Positions 8,196-17,521 of a DNA stretch of 37,683 bases are shown here, piece by piece. The position numbers were made by a program, and so were the translations under genes. The DNA is taken from the NCBI GenBank assembly GCA_030746775.1, contig JASLLZ010000018.1:1-37683 (forward strand), in the 5' to 3' direction. A model generated the notes under the pieces. The model did no database searches, was not told the DNA's origin, and saw only the letters and a program-made list of their open reading frames with translations. Positions within the stretch are counted from its first letter, which is position 1; each line of letters opens with the position of its first letter. This DNA is from Rhodospirillales bacterium (GTDB lineage Bacteria > Pseudomonadota > Alphaproteobacteria > Rhodospirillales > JASLLZ01).

Positions 8196-10055
8196 ATGAC
8201 AGAAAAAAAAGAATCATCCGCCTGGGTGGTCGAACCGCCGACCTACTTCGAGGGTCGCCCACCGGAATACGAGGGCGAAAGGATCACATCGTGCTACGTC
8301 GCGGTGCGGGACGGCACGCGGTTGGCCGTCGATGTCCACTTGCCGGGCGCCGAGGCTTCCGAAGACGCCTTCCCGGTGGTCCTCTGCCTGACGCCGTATT
8401 ACCGGCGTTTCGCCTTGAAGGACGGCCACCGGGATGGTGTCGAGGCCTGTCCCAACCTGGCCCTCTACCGCGACGCCTTCGTGCCCCGGGGCTATGCCCT
8501 GGTCGCCCTCGACGTGCGCGGCACCGGCGCCTCGTTCGGCGCCCGCGACGGATTTCGCAGCCCGCGCGAAAGGCTCGACTTCTTCGATATCGCCGAATGG
8601 GTCAGCCGCCAGCCGTGGTGCGACGGCAACATCGGGGCGACGGGAATCTCCTACCTGGCCGCCGCGGCGGATTTTCTGGCCACCACCAACCACCCGGCGG
8701 TAAAGGCGGTGGCGCCGTTGTGCGGGGTCTGGGACACCTGGTCCAACCACCTTTATCCGGGCGGCGTGCATTGCAATGTCATTACCAAGAAGTACGGCGA
8801 TCTTGCCGATGCCATGGACCACGACGACCGCGACCGCGTTCAGGATTACGCCTACTTCGCGGACCCCGATCTGGCCGGCCCGGCACCCGTCGACGAAGAC
8901 CCGGGTGGGGTGCTGCTGGCCCAGGCGATCCGGGAGCACAAGGCCAACTTCGACATGCCCGATTTCGCCCATCAGTTCCGCTACCGCGACGCCGGACTGA
9001 GCGACAATCCCGATTACACCAGCGCCACGATCAGCGTCTATCACTACGCCAACCGGGACGCCGACCGGACGACGGCGTGCTATTCGATCAGCGGCTGGAT
9101 GGATGGGGCCGGATATTCCCTGGGCACCATCCAGCGCCACCTGTGGCTCGCCAACCCCGCCAACCGCCTTATGCTCGGCCCCTGGGACCACGGGGCCAGG
9201 GCCCAGGCCAGCCCGTGGCGCCAGAACGCCGGCGTCGACCAGCAGTCCTTCGTCATCGCCGATGTGCTGCGCTTCTTCGATCGCCACCTGGGCGGGCGCG
9301 AAACGGCGGGAGAGGACGAAGCCCCGGTCCATTATTTCACCATGGGCGCCGAGGCCTGGAAGGCCGCCGACGTCTGGCCGCCCCGGGCGAAGGAACGACA
9401 TCTCTACTTCGGTGGCGACGGGACCTTGCAACCGAACCCGCCCGCCGCCGCCGAGGCGAGCGACGCCTATGGCGCCGATTTCGACTGCCGGACCGGGTTC
9501 AACACCCGCTATGACCGGCTTTATATTACGCCCGTCGAGACCTATTACGGCGATTGGCAGGGCTGCGACGAGGGCATGCTGTGCTACACCGGCCAACCCC
9601 TCGAGGCCGACACCGAGGTCACCGGACACCCCGCCGTGACGCTTCACTTCACGTGCTCGGAGAAAGACTGCGCGTTCTTCGTTTACCTGGAAGACATCAC
9701 GCCCGAGGGCCGCGTGGTCTATGTGACCGAAGGCGTTTTCCGCGCCCTTCACCGCCGCCCCGGTCCCAACCCCGAGACCATCCCGGCGACCGGCCCGACC
9801 CATTCCTTCCGCCAGGCAGACGCCCGGGTCCTGGTCCCCGGCGAGGCCGCCGAGGCCGCCTTCGAGCTTCTACCGACGTCTTATCTGTTCCGCCGCGGGC
9901 ATCGCGTCCGCCTGGCCATCGCCGCCGCCGATTCGGATCATTACAGCCGCATCCCGGACGGCCGCCCGCCCAGCCTTCAATTCTTGCGCCAGGCGGACCG
10001 CCCGTCCCACTTGGTCCTGCCCGTCGTCGGTGCCAAGCCCGGCGAGGCGGAATAG
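8196..10055 (+). CDS. CocE/NonD family serine hydrolase (X-Pro dipeptidyl-peptidase-like)
   Basis: The 619-residue protein has the two-part build of the CocE/PepX class: an N-terminal alpha/beta hydrolase with cap and a C-terminal galactose-binding-like jelly roll. The likely triad is S152 in the nucleophile elbow TGISYL, D303 in SGWMDG and H332 in GPWDHG. LDVRGTGAS (105-113) is the usual family block before the elbow. Members cleave esters or acyl-amide bonds; without a signal peptide this one should be cytoplasmic. The ATG at 8196 is chosen over an in-frame ATG at 8169 because a G-rich GGGGGGAA lies just before it and the extra nine residues look non-native. The gene ends 4 bases from the convergent carboxylase gene. 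Its place beside hyu and M20 genes suggests a role in the same catabolic route, which is inference. Confidence 0.88.
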   Translation: MTEKKESSAWVVEPPTYFEGRPPEYEGERITSCYVAVRDGTRLAVDVHLPGAEASEDAFPVVLCLTPYYRRFALKDGHRDGVEACPNLALYRDAFVPRGYALVALDVRGTGASFGARDGFRSPRERLDFFDIAEWVSRQPWCDGNIGATGISYLAAAADFLATTNHPAVKAVAPLCGVWDTWSNHLYPGGVHCNVITKKYGDLADAMDHDDRDRVQDYAYFADPDLAGPAPVDEDPGGVLLAQAIREHKANFDMPDFAHQFRYRDAGLSDNPDYTSATISVYHYANRDADRTTACYSISGWMDGAGYSLGTIQRHLWLANPANRLMLGPWDHGARAQASPWRQNAGVDQQSFVIADVLRFFDRHLGGRETAGEDEAPVHYFTMGAEAWKAADVWPPRAKERHLYFGGDGTLQPNPPAAAEASDAYGADFDCRTGFNTRYDRLYITPVETYYGDWQGCDEGMLCYTGQPLEADTEVTGHPAVTLHFTCSEKDCAFFVYLEDITPEGRVVYVTEGVFRALHRRPGPNPETIPATGPTHSFRQADARVLVPGEAAEAAFELLPTSYLFRRGHRVRLAIAAADSDHYSRIPDGRPPSLQFLRQADRPSHLVLPVVGAKPGEAE

Positions 10056-10059
10056 CGCC

Positions 10060-11592
<1,533 letters not shown>

Positions 11593-11649
11593 GGCCGCCT
11601 TCCCTCTCTATCGATTTCGCTTTGCAGATACCATGGTCAGCCCATCCCC

Positions 11650-12348
11650 TCAATCCCGGGCGAGCGCCGCGAAGCGATGCGCGGCTTCTATATCGGACTT
11701 TATCCGCTCGCGCCGTGACCGGTCTTCGGCATCCTCGCCCCAGCGCTCGCGCTGAAAGGTCTCGTCCACTTCGGCGGCCGCCCAAGCCTCCCCGGCATCG
11801 ATACGCCCGGACACCAGGGCCAGGGCAATGACCAGGGAACCGGTCGCCCCGGCGATCGCGGAGACGGCGACCAGCCCAGGGTCGTCCAGGGCCTTGATGG
11901 CACGCTTGAGCGCCGACAGCGCCGCCGCCGGCTGGGTGACGGGAACGATGCCCTGGGTGACGAGAAGACCGGCCCCGTGGGTCTCGGCGGCCCAGTCCAG
12001 GAGCGGCTGCCAGTTCCGCGCCTGACGCGCCACCAGATCGGGCGGTTCGGCGGCCCGGTAACAGAGAAGGTCGGCGCCGGCGTAGGCGAGTGCATCGTCG
12101 ACCATGGCCCGGCGTCCGCTATCGCCAAGATCGAGGATCGCATTGCTCAGTCCGGCGAGAGGCATGGTTCGGGGATCGACGGTATCGGTCTGGGCCGCCC
12201 ATTCCCCGGCAACGGCCTGGGCCAGGGCCTGCTTGGAAAGTTTCACGGCGGCACCACCGGGGGTACGCGCCGGACGACCATCAAGGACGACCGTAAAACC
12301 CTCCGCCGCCGGTTCGACCGCCGCTGACGTATAGAAGCGCTTGACCAT
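11650..12348 (-). CDS. ATP12 family F1-ATPase assembly chaperone
   Basis: The 232-residue protein matches the ATP12 family, known from mitochondria and alphaproteobacteria, where it binds the F1 alpha subunit until assembly. Recognisable parts are the N-terminal KRFYTSAAVEP, VVLDGRPARTP near residue 20, the AGEWAAQ helix, and the DPRTMPLAGLSNAILD block near 60. DLLCYRA and the following W-rich segment mark the C-terminal helical domain. Its presence is one of the better taxonomic hints in the window. It starts 16 bases after the AsmA-like reading frame ends and lies 57 bases before pccB on the same strand. The ribosome binding site is weak. Confidence 0.88.
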   Translation of the reverse strand: MVKRFYTSAAVEPAAEGFTVVLDGRPARTPGGAAVKLSKQALAQAVAGEWAAQTDTVDPRTMPLAGLSNAILDLGDSGRRAMVDDALAYAGADLLCYRAAEPPDLVARQARNWQPLLDWAAETHGAGLLVTQGIVPVTQPAAALSALKRAIKALDDPGLVAVSAIAGATGSLVIALALVSGRIDAGEAWAAAEVDETFQRERWGEDAEDRSRRERIKSDIEAAHRFAALARD

Positions 12349-12364
12349 GATTGGCGGCCGTGGG

Positions 12365-13858
12365 CTACTTCTTGGTGCCCAGGGTCCGGTCCAGGCTCTT
12401 GCCGAGATCCTTGAGGAAACCGCCGAAACCGCCCTCTTTCTTCTCCGCCGGTGGCGGCGGCGGGGCGGCCGTTTGGGTCGTCGACGGTTTGGTCGCGGCG
12501 GGTTTGGCGGCGGGCTTGGCCGCCACCGTCTTGCCGAGCGCCGTCTGACAGGCGTTCTCGTCGGCCGTGACGCGGCCGACCAAACCCTCGGCCAACAACG
12601 ACAACCCGCCGGTGGCGATGGCGGTACCGACGCTGAGCGCCCCCGTGGCTGCGCCCAGTTTATCCAGACCCACGGTGGGCTCGGCCAGGGTACCGGTGGC
12701 GCGCACCATCCCCGCCACCGAGGCCAGGTTGATGCCCAGGCCCTGGCGTGCCTCGGGCTTGACGGCGAAGTCGATCTCTTCGGTTTTGAGGTTGACCGTG
12801 CCGTCGCCGACGATGTTCATCTTCGGCGTCTGGATGGCGATCCCCTTTTTCGCCGTCGCCATGCCGTCCTTGACCACGAAGCGCAGGGCGCCGCAACTCA
12901 GCTCCGTGTATTCCTCTTTCTCGGCCAGGGGATTGAGCGAGGTGAAGGCCTTCGACGCCAGGTCGGCGCCGGCCAGATCGATGGCCGAGTTGTGCACCCG
13001 GCCCTTGCCCAAGGTGACCACGATCTCTCCCGTCAGGCCGGCCATCATATCCCGCACCGAAGCGCCCCGTCCCGTGAGGCCGATCTTGCCATCCAGGGGT
13101 CCGCCCTCAAGCAGTTCGGTCAGTTTCATGGTCTTGAGCAGGGCGCCCGCATCGACGCCCTTGATGTTCACCCGCGCGTCGAGCGCCGCCTGGTCGCCCG
13201 ATGCGCCGTCAAGGTCCACGGTCGCGCCGATGGTGCCACCGGAAAGGCGGGCGCTGAGCGGCTTGACGTCGAGCCGGCCATTGGCAAGCAAGACATCAAC
13301 CGCCAGGTCCTCGATCGGCACGCCGCCGGCGACGACGCGCTTGGCGCGCAGCGTGACCTTGGCTTCGGCCGCCCCGAGCCCCTCAAGGGGCAAGGGATCG
13401 GCCGGGAACAGCCTCTTTTCGCCGTCCGGTGCCGCTTTTTTGGCCAGCGCCGCTTTGTCTTCGCCGGCCGGCAACAAGGCGTCCAGGTCGAGCAGGCTGG
13501 ACGTGATGGCGGCGTCGATACGCGGCGGTTTTCCGTCCAAGACGAGAGCCAGGCGGCCGGCCAGGTCGCTCTCCCCCACCTTGACCTTGAGGCCTTCGAC
13601 AAGATACCCGCCGGCCTGGTCCTTGAGACCGGCCTGAATCTGGAAGGGCGGCACCTTGGGCAGGGGACCGCCGGCCAGGGAGGCGAAGGGGGCGATATCG
13701 CGGCCCTCGACCGCCAGTGTGACATCGAGCCCTTTTAGGCCCACGGCGTCAGCGAGGGCGCCCTTGACGGTGAGCAGCACCTGTTCGGCACGGCCGACGG
13801 ATACGGCGATGGCGTCTACCGACATCTTGTCGGGCGAGCCCTTGAGGCGCGCCGCCAC
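12365..13858 (-). CDS. AsmA family protein, C-terminal part (separated by a frameshift)
   Basis: This 497-residue frame is the C-terminal two thirds of an AsmA-family protein. It shows repeated beta-rich segments, the AsmA_2-like block near GLTGEIVVTLGKGRVHNSAIDL, and the final GDGTVNLKTEEIDF followed by a helical and Ala/Lys/Pro-rich tail ending in FGGFLKDLGKSLDRTLG. AsmA proteins are inner-membrane-anchored periplasmic proteins linked to phospholipid transport and outer-membrane homeostasis. The frame has no proper start of its own; it joins the N-terminal frame (13816-14730) if one base is added in the G run at 13882-13886. Together they would make a protein of about 788 residues, normal for the family. 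It is either a true pseudogene or an assembly error. Confidence 0.75.
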   Translation of the reverse strand: MAARLKGSPDKMSVDAIAVSVGRAEQVLLTVKGALADAVGLKGLDVTLAVEGRDIAPFASLAGGPLPKVPPFQIQAGLKDQAGGYLVEGLKVKVGESDLAGRLALVLDGKPPRIDAAITSSLLDLDALLPAGEDKAALAKKAAPDGEKRLFPADPLPLEGLGAAEAKVTLRAKRVVAGGVPIEDLAVDVLLANGRLDVKPLSARLSGGTIGATVDLDGASGDQAALDARVNIKGVDAGALLKTMKLTELLEGGPLDGKIGLTGRGASVRDMMAGLTGEIVVTLGKGRVHNSAIDLAGADLASKAFTSLNPLAEKEEYTELSCGALRFVVKDGMATAKKGIAIQTPKMNIVGDGTVNLKTEEIDFAVKPEARQGLGINLASVAGMVRATGTLAEPTVGLDKLGAATGALSVGTAIATGGLSLLAEGLVGRVTADENACQTALGKTVAAKPAAKPAATKPSTTQTAAPPPPPAEKKEGGFGGFLKDLGKSLDRTLGTKK

Positions 13859-14730
13859 GCTGTATGGTCCGACGGCCGGTAGGGGGCCAATCCGCCGAGC
13901 GCCGGGACCACGGCCCGGACGGCGTGTAAGGTCGCTTGCAGCTCGCTACCCTTGGCGCTGATCGCCAGGTCGATTCCTTTGGCCTGGCCAGGCTCGGCAA
14001 TGGCGCCGTCGATGCCAAGGGTGGCGCCCAGGGCCTCGGCGTTAAGCGACACGGGAAACGGCGCGCCGCCTTGCAGCAACCGTTGCAGCGACCCCAGGCT
14101 TCCCTTGGCCTTAAAGGCGACGCCGTTGTAAGCGCCCGCAAGGTCGATGGTAAGCGGCGCGTCCAGGCCCTTGGCGCGGGCCTCCAGGGACTCGATGCCA
14201 AAGGTCATGCGCTCGCCCGTCACACCGTCGGCATAGACCAGGGTGACATCTTCGATGCGCACCAGTTCGACCACCGGCAGGGTTGCGCCGCCGGCGCCGT
14301 CGGCGGCCGGCTCGGCGGCCTTGGCGCTGTCGGCGGCGGCGAAGACCCAGTTGCCGCGGCCCCGGGCGTCGGTCTCGGCGAGCACGTCGAGGCCGATCAG
14401 CACCAACCGCTTGACCCTGACGTCGCCGGTCAACAGCGGCAGCAGTTCGACCTCGGCCTCGAGGCGTTCCAAGCCCACCATCGCGGGGCGCGAGCCCCAG
14501 GCGGCGTTGGCAAAGCTCAGCCCTTCCAGGGTCAGCGCCGGGTTGAGCGAGACATCCAACTCCAGACTGCCGGTAATGGCCAGTTCGCGCCCGGTGGCCG
14601 CCTTCACCTGCTCGGCGATGACGCCCTTGTAGTCGTTGAAGTCGAGGGATTTGAGGATGGCGACGCCGGCCACCACCAAGGCGACCAGGCCAATGACGAT
14701 TCCGCCCAGGATTTTTGCCATGCGTCCCAT
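13816..14730 (-). CDS. AsmA family protein, N-terminal part (frameshifted)
   Basis: This frame carries the AsmA N-terminus: a membrane anchor at residues 4-25 (ILGGIVIGLVALVVAGVAIL), then LDFNDYKGVIAEQVKAATGR and the ITGSLELDVSLNPALTLEGL block that defines the family. The start at 14730 is chosen because GGGGA lies about 8 bases upstream; an ATG at 14721 is an alternative. After roughly residue 280 (AVVPALGGLAP) the frame runs into an arginine-rich non-native tail, while the neighbouring frame continues with a normal AsmA sequence. The break coincides with a run of five G on the + strand at 13882-13886 (five C in the message); six would restore one reading frame. Confidence 0.75.
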   Translation of the reverse strand: MGRMAKILGGIVIGLVALVVAGVAILKSLDFNDYKGVIAEQVKAATGRELAITGSLELDVSLNPALTLEGLSFANAAWGSRPAMVGLERLEAEVELLPLLTGDVRVKRLVLIGLDVLAETDARGRGNWVFAAADSAKAAEPAADGAGGATLPVVELVRIEDVTLVYADGVTGERMTFGIESLEARAKGLDAPLTIDLAGAYNGVAFKAKGSLGSLQRLLQGGAPFPVSLNAEALGATLGIDGAIAEPGQAKGIDLAISAKGSELQATLHAVRAVVPALGGLAPYRPSDHTAWRRASRARPTRCR

Positions 14731-14846
14731 GTCATCGGTCCCCGAACAAGAGGTTGTGGCCCGTGGTCCGTAATCATACACCACCCCACGGCGTCCCGCC
14801 GAATCTTCCACCCCGGACGCGGCCGCTCAGGAAAGCGCCTGTTTTT

Positions 14847-14861
14847 TACAAAAGTACAAAA
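14847..14861 (+). repeat. Short direct repeat beside the 14933 promoter
   Basis: The heptamer TACAAAA occurs twice (14847-14853 and 14855-14861), immediately before the -35 box at 14865. A pair of short direct repeats in this place could be a regulator or UP-element-like site. The region is AT-rich, so chance is quite possible. Confidence 0.3.
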
Positions 14862-14864
14862 TCC

Positions 14865-14892
14865 TTGACTTTTAACTTCTACCCGATATAAT
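14865..14892 (+). promoter_or_regulatory. Near-consensus sigma70 promoter
   Basis: TTGACT (14865-14870) and a perfect TATAAT (14887-14892) are separated by 16 bases in an AT-rich stretch that contrasts with the GC-rich surroundings. Transcription would start around 14899 and give a leader of about 35 bases with GGAG six bases before the ATG at 14933. It is the strongest-looking promoter on the + strand of the window. Confidence 0.75.
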
Positions 14893-14932
14893 CCTTTTTT
14901 CTTTTACTTATTGAATCAAATCCGGAGCGGTC

Positions 14933-15469
14933 ATGGCAGATCGATTTGACGACGACGGCGGCGCGTGGATCGAAGGCGGCACGGCGCGCATTCCGGCGCG
15001 AGGAGAGCCCGGCGGCCCCCTATTGGCCGACGACACGCCGCCCGAACTCAGCGAACACCTGAAGAACGAAGAAAACAAGGACGCCTGGGCCTTCGGGGCG
15101 GGCAATACGGCGCAGCTTTACGGCGATCACTACGCGAAATTCGCCGAGGCCCGCAAGACCATGAACCTGGCCGAAGGCAAGGGCTTTACGGAACGGAGTT
15201 TGAAGGTCTTCGACGCCGACGTTTTGGCCCGCGCCAAGGGCGCGCCGAGCGACGCGGCGCGACAGCGTTTTGTCGACGACGCCCTAGACCTGCGCGGCGC
15301 GCTGGAAACCCAGTTTGCCGCTACCGAATCCACCTTCAAGGACATGGAGCGGCGCTCGGACCTCGGCCTCAAGGCCGACGCCCTGAGCCGCCAGGCCCAG
15401 GCCTACCCGGAGGACTACGCCCTTCACGCGGCGGCGCTCGACAAGGTGAACGAGAGGCGCAGGGCCTGA
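14933..15469 (+). CDS. Unrecognised helical protein, possibly phage-derived, probably 3'-frameshifted
   Basis: I do not recognise this 178-residue protein with certainty. The first 45 residues are polar, Gly/Asp/Pro-rich and likely disordered; from about residue 60 it is helical and rich in Ala, Asp, Arg and Lys, with no signal peptide or membrane segment. The pattern of a short FDADVLARAKGAPSDAAR segment followed by long helices and a QAYPEDYALHAAALDKV segment resembles internal-virion or tail-associated phage proteins, but this is only a resemblance of style. Its end is odd: after DKVNE the frame stops at 15469, while another frame continues for 32 more codons as a charged coiled coil ending at 15555. 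Strong promoter and GGAG ribosome binding site argue that it is expressed. Confidence 0.7.
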   Translation: MADRFDDDGGAWIEGGTARIPARGEPGGPLLADDTPPELSEHLKNEENKDAWAFGAGNTAQLYGDHYAKFAEARKTMNLAEGKGFTERSLKVFDADVLARAKGAPSDAARQRFVDDALDLRGALETQFAATESTFKDMERRSDLGLKADALSRQAQAYPEDYALHAAALDKVNERRRA

Positions 15470-15555
15470 AGGTTAGGCTTCAAGAAAAAGAGAGGGAGGA
15501 GGCCGACCTGATCGAACAGTTGGAGCGCTGCCGAGCTGAACACAAGGACCGCTGA
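15457..15555 (+). pseudogene. Coiled-coil tail in a shifted frame, possible continuation of the 14933 gene
   Basis: In the frame two bases on from the 14933 gene, 32 codons read as a strongly heptad-like, charged helix (LKVRLQEKEREEADLIEQL and on) up to a TGA at 15553-15555. It has no start codon with a ribosome binding site, so it is best seen as the displaced C-terminus of the preceding protein, split by an indel between about 15445 and 15469. Chance coding character in a purine-rich stretch is the alternative. It stops 4 bases before the convergent gene's end. Confidence 0.4.
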
Positions 15556-15559
15556 ACGA

Positions 15560-16267
15560 TCATGGGCTGGGAGGGACGTTCCATTTGAACCAGGACTCGA
15601 CCCTTCGGTGTTCTTCTTCAGTGAGGGATTCGCTCAAAAGCCGGTGCCGTTCCATCACTTTCGCGCCTTTTCGGATAGCCCGAGAGAGCCAATAGAAAGC
15701 CTTTGCGTTGTCCTTCTCTAGATCATCACCTTCTCTGTAACGCCTGACGAATTCCAATTGCGCCGGAAGGTAATCCGCATCGGCAAGTTCGCGTAGTGGG
15801 TAACCAAAACCATCATCGTCCAAATAGGAACGCGCCCACTCAAAACGGGCCTCAGCTAGACCCGAATCTACTGCCAGGATCAGAAGCGCATCCGCCAGGG
15901 ACGGGAAAGGTTGTTTCTTTCCCTTCTCACGGTAGACCTTCCAGAGCTCGTAAGCGCGCCTGGGATCCTGGCGCAGTGTGCGGACCCAGGCGACGGCCTG
16001 GTCGAACCCCTCGACGAGATCGGGATGCCATTTCTCCTTGACGAGATAGTCGCGGTTCTTTTTGGCCGCCTTCTCCGAGTTTCTCAGTGCAAACAGACGC
16101 AGCATGTCCCTCATCGCTTCCGGGTAGCCGAACGAGATCATTCCCTTGTGGAGCATTTGCGCCACGGAAAGGTCGTGGTCGGGTACTTTTCCTTCCGATT
16201 CCAATGCCGCCGCTGGGCGTATGGCCAGCATCAGCAGTAACAATAAGGACAAAGTGCTTCTTTTCAT
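15560..16267 (-). CDS. Secreted Sel1-like repeat protein
   Basis: The 235-residue protein starts with a clear type I signal peptide (two basic residues, a Leu-rich core at 7-15, cleavage likely after AAA near residue 21). The mature part is all helical and near its end holds a Sel1-like unit, DNAKAFYWLSRAIRKGAK, with weaker related helices before it (AEARFEWARSYLDDDGFGYP). Sel1-like proteins act as helical scaffolds in protein-protein contacts; no enzymatic residues are visible. GAGG lies 6 bases before the ATG. The DNA seems somewhat less GC-rich than that of the neighbours, which may suggest transfer. Precise role unknown. Confidence 0.7.
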   Translation of the reverse strand: MKRSTLSLLLLLMLAIRPAAALESEGKVPDHDLSVAQMLHKGMISFGYPEAMRDMLRLFALRNSEKAAKKNRDYLVKEKWHPDLVEGFDQAVAWVRTLRQDPRRAYELWKVYREKGKKQPFPSLADALLILAVDSGLAEARFEWARSYLDDDGFGYPLRELADADYLPAQLEFVRRYREGDDLEKDNAKAFYWLSRAIRKGAKVMERHRLLSESLTEEEHRRVESWFKWNVPPSP

Positions 16268-16403
16268 GACGCGCCTCGAAAATCCATGTTAGCACCGAGG
16301 TGGGGTAGAACCCCATATCGAACATACAGCCAAAACAACCGATCAGCCTCGGCGCCGCCACTCGACGCGGGCCGTTCGGCGGACTTCACCCACTGGCTAT
16401 GGA

Positions 16404-17390
16404 TCAACCTGGAAACTCGGCGAAGGGGTCTTCGTCGGCCTTCTCGTCGAAGCCCAGGAAGCGCCAGGTGGCGCGCATGTGCTCGGGCAGGGGCGCCTGG
16501 ATATCGATCACACCGCCGCCGGGCGACGGGATGCGCAGCGCCCGGGCATGAAGATGAAGGGCGCGGGCCAAGTCGCCGCCGGCCAGGAAGGCATCGCGCC
16601 CGCCGTACTTGCCGTCGCCCAGGATCGGGGTGCCGAGTCCGCTACAGTGGACACGAAGCTGATGGGTGCGCCCGGTAAGGGGCTCGAGGGCCAGCCACGC
16701 CGCCTTTTTGCCGGCCCGCTCGACGACCCGGTAGAGGGTTGCCGCCCGCCGCCCGCCCTCGGCCACCGGCGTGACCCGCTCGCCGCGCCGACCGGCGACC
16801 TTGCCGAGCGGCTGGTCGATGCGGCCCCGGGCCGGTTTCGGCACGCCGACGGTTGCCGCCCAATAGAGCTTGCGCGTCTCGCCGGTGCGAAAGGCGGCGG
16901 CCAGGCGCTGGGCGGCGGCGGCGTCCCGGGCCAGCACTAAAACGCCCGAGGTGTCTTTGTCCAGGCGGTGAACCAGGCGTGGCCGTTCCTTGGCATCGAA
17001 GGTAAGGGCGTCCAACATGGCGTCGAGGTGGCGGTGCGTGCCGCTGCCGCCCTGCACCGCCAGACCAGCCGGCTTGTTCAGGGCAATGACGTGGGCGTCA
17101 CGATAGAGAACGCGCTCTCGCAACGCCTCGGCGTCGGCGGGATCGACGATTAGCGGGGATGGCCGGGGCCTGGCCGCCGCCTTGGCTCCCTTGGGCGGCA
17201 GGCGCACCGCCTCGCCCGCCGCCAGCCGCTGGCCGGCCTTGGCGCGCCGCCCACCGACGCGGACCTGGCCGGTACGCAGCCACTTTTGCAGGCGCCCGTG
17301 GGGAACCTCGGGACAGTGGCGGCGAAGCCAGCGGTCGAGACGCAGGCCGTCTTCCTCGATCGTCACGGTTAGCATGCGGACTTGGCTCAT
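16404..17390 (-). CDS. rluC: RluA-family 23S rRNA pseudouridine synthase (RluC/RluD type)
   Basis: With the start at 17390 the protein has 328 residues, normal for RluC/RluD. An S4 RNA-binding domain occupies about residues 14-66 (DGLRLDRWLRR, KWLRTGQVRVGG). The catalytic domain holds NKPAGLAVQGGSG (105-117) and the hallmark HRLDKDTSG with catalytic aspartate D144, then the LEPLTGRTHQLRVH block that closes the active site. It isomerises specific uridines of 23S rRNA. The start is chosen because the protein then begins just before the S4 domain with GAGG directly upstream; an in-frame extension to 17501 lacks support. RluC is suggested rather than RluD, without certainty. It diverges from the SPFH gene. 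Confidence 0.87.
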   Translation of the reverse strand: MSQVRMLTVTIEEDGLRLDRWLRRHCPEVPHGRLQKWLRTGQVRVGGRRAKAGQRLAAGEAVRLPPKGAKAAARPRPSPLIVDPADAEALRERVLYRDAHVIALNKPAGLAVQGGSGTHRHLDAMLDALTFDAKERPRLVHRLDKDTSGVLVLARDAAAAQRLAAAFRTGETRKLYWAATVGVPKPARGRIDQPLGKVAGRRGERVTPVAEGGRRAATLYRVVERAGKKAAWLALEPLTGRTHQLRVHCSGLGTPILGDGKYGGRDAFLAGGDLARALHLHARALRIPSPGGGVIDIQAPLPEHMRATWRFLGFDEKADEDPFAEFPG

Positions 17391-17521
17391 CTTCCTCGAC
17401 AACTCGCGTGATAAGGGACCACTCCCGGGCCGGCTCATGCTATCATGGCGCGACATTGGGGTACGCCGCGATTTGCAAAGACCGGGCGGCGCCGGCAGCA
17501 TCGAAAAATGGGGAGGGGCCG

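Noticed and set aside
12341-13738. 465-codon plus-strand frame opposite the AsmA-like gene
   Set aside because: Low-complexity Gly/Arg/Gln composition with no domain; the minus-strand frame has coherent AsmA features.
16268-16403. Promoter of the Sel1-like gene
   Set aside because: TTGTTT and GATATG-like boxes can be picked, but their fit is no better than chance in this stretch.
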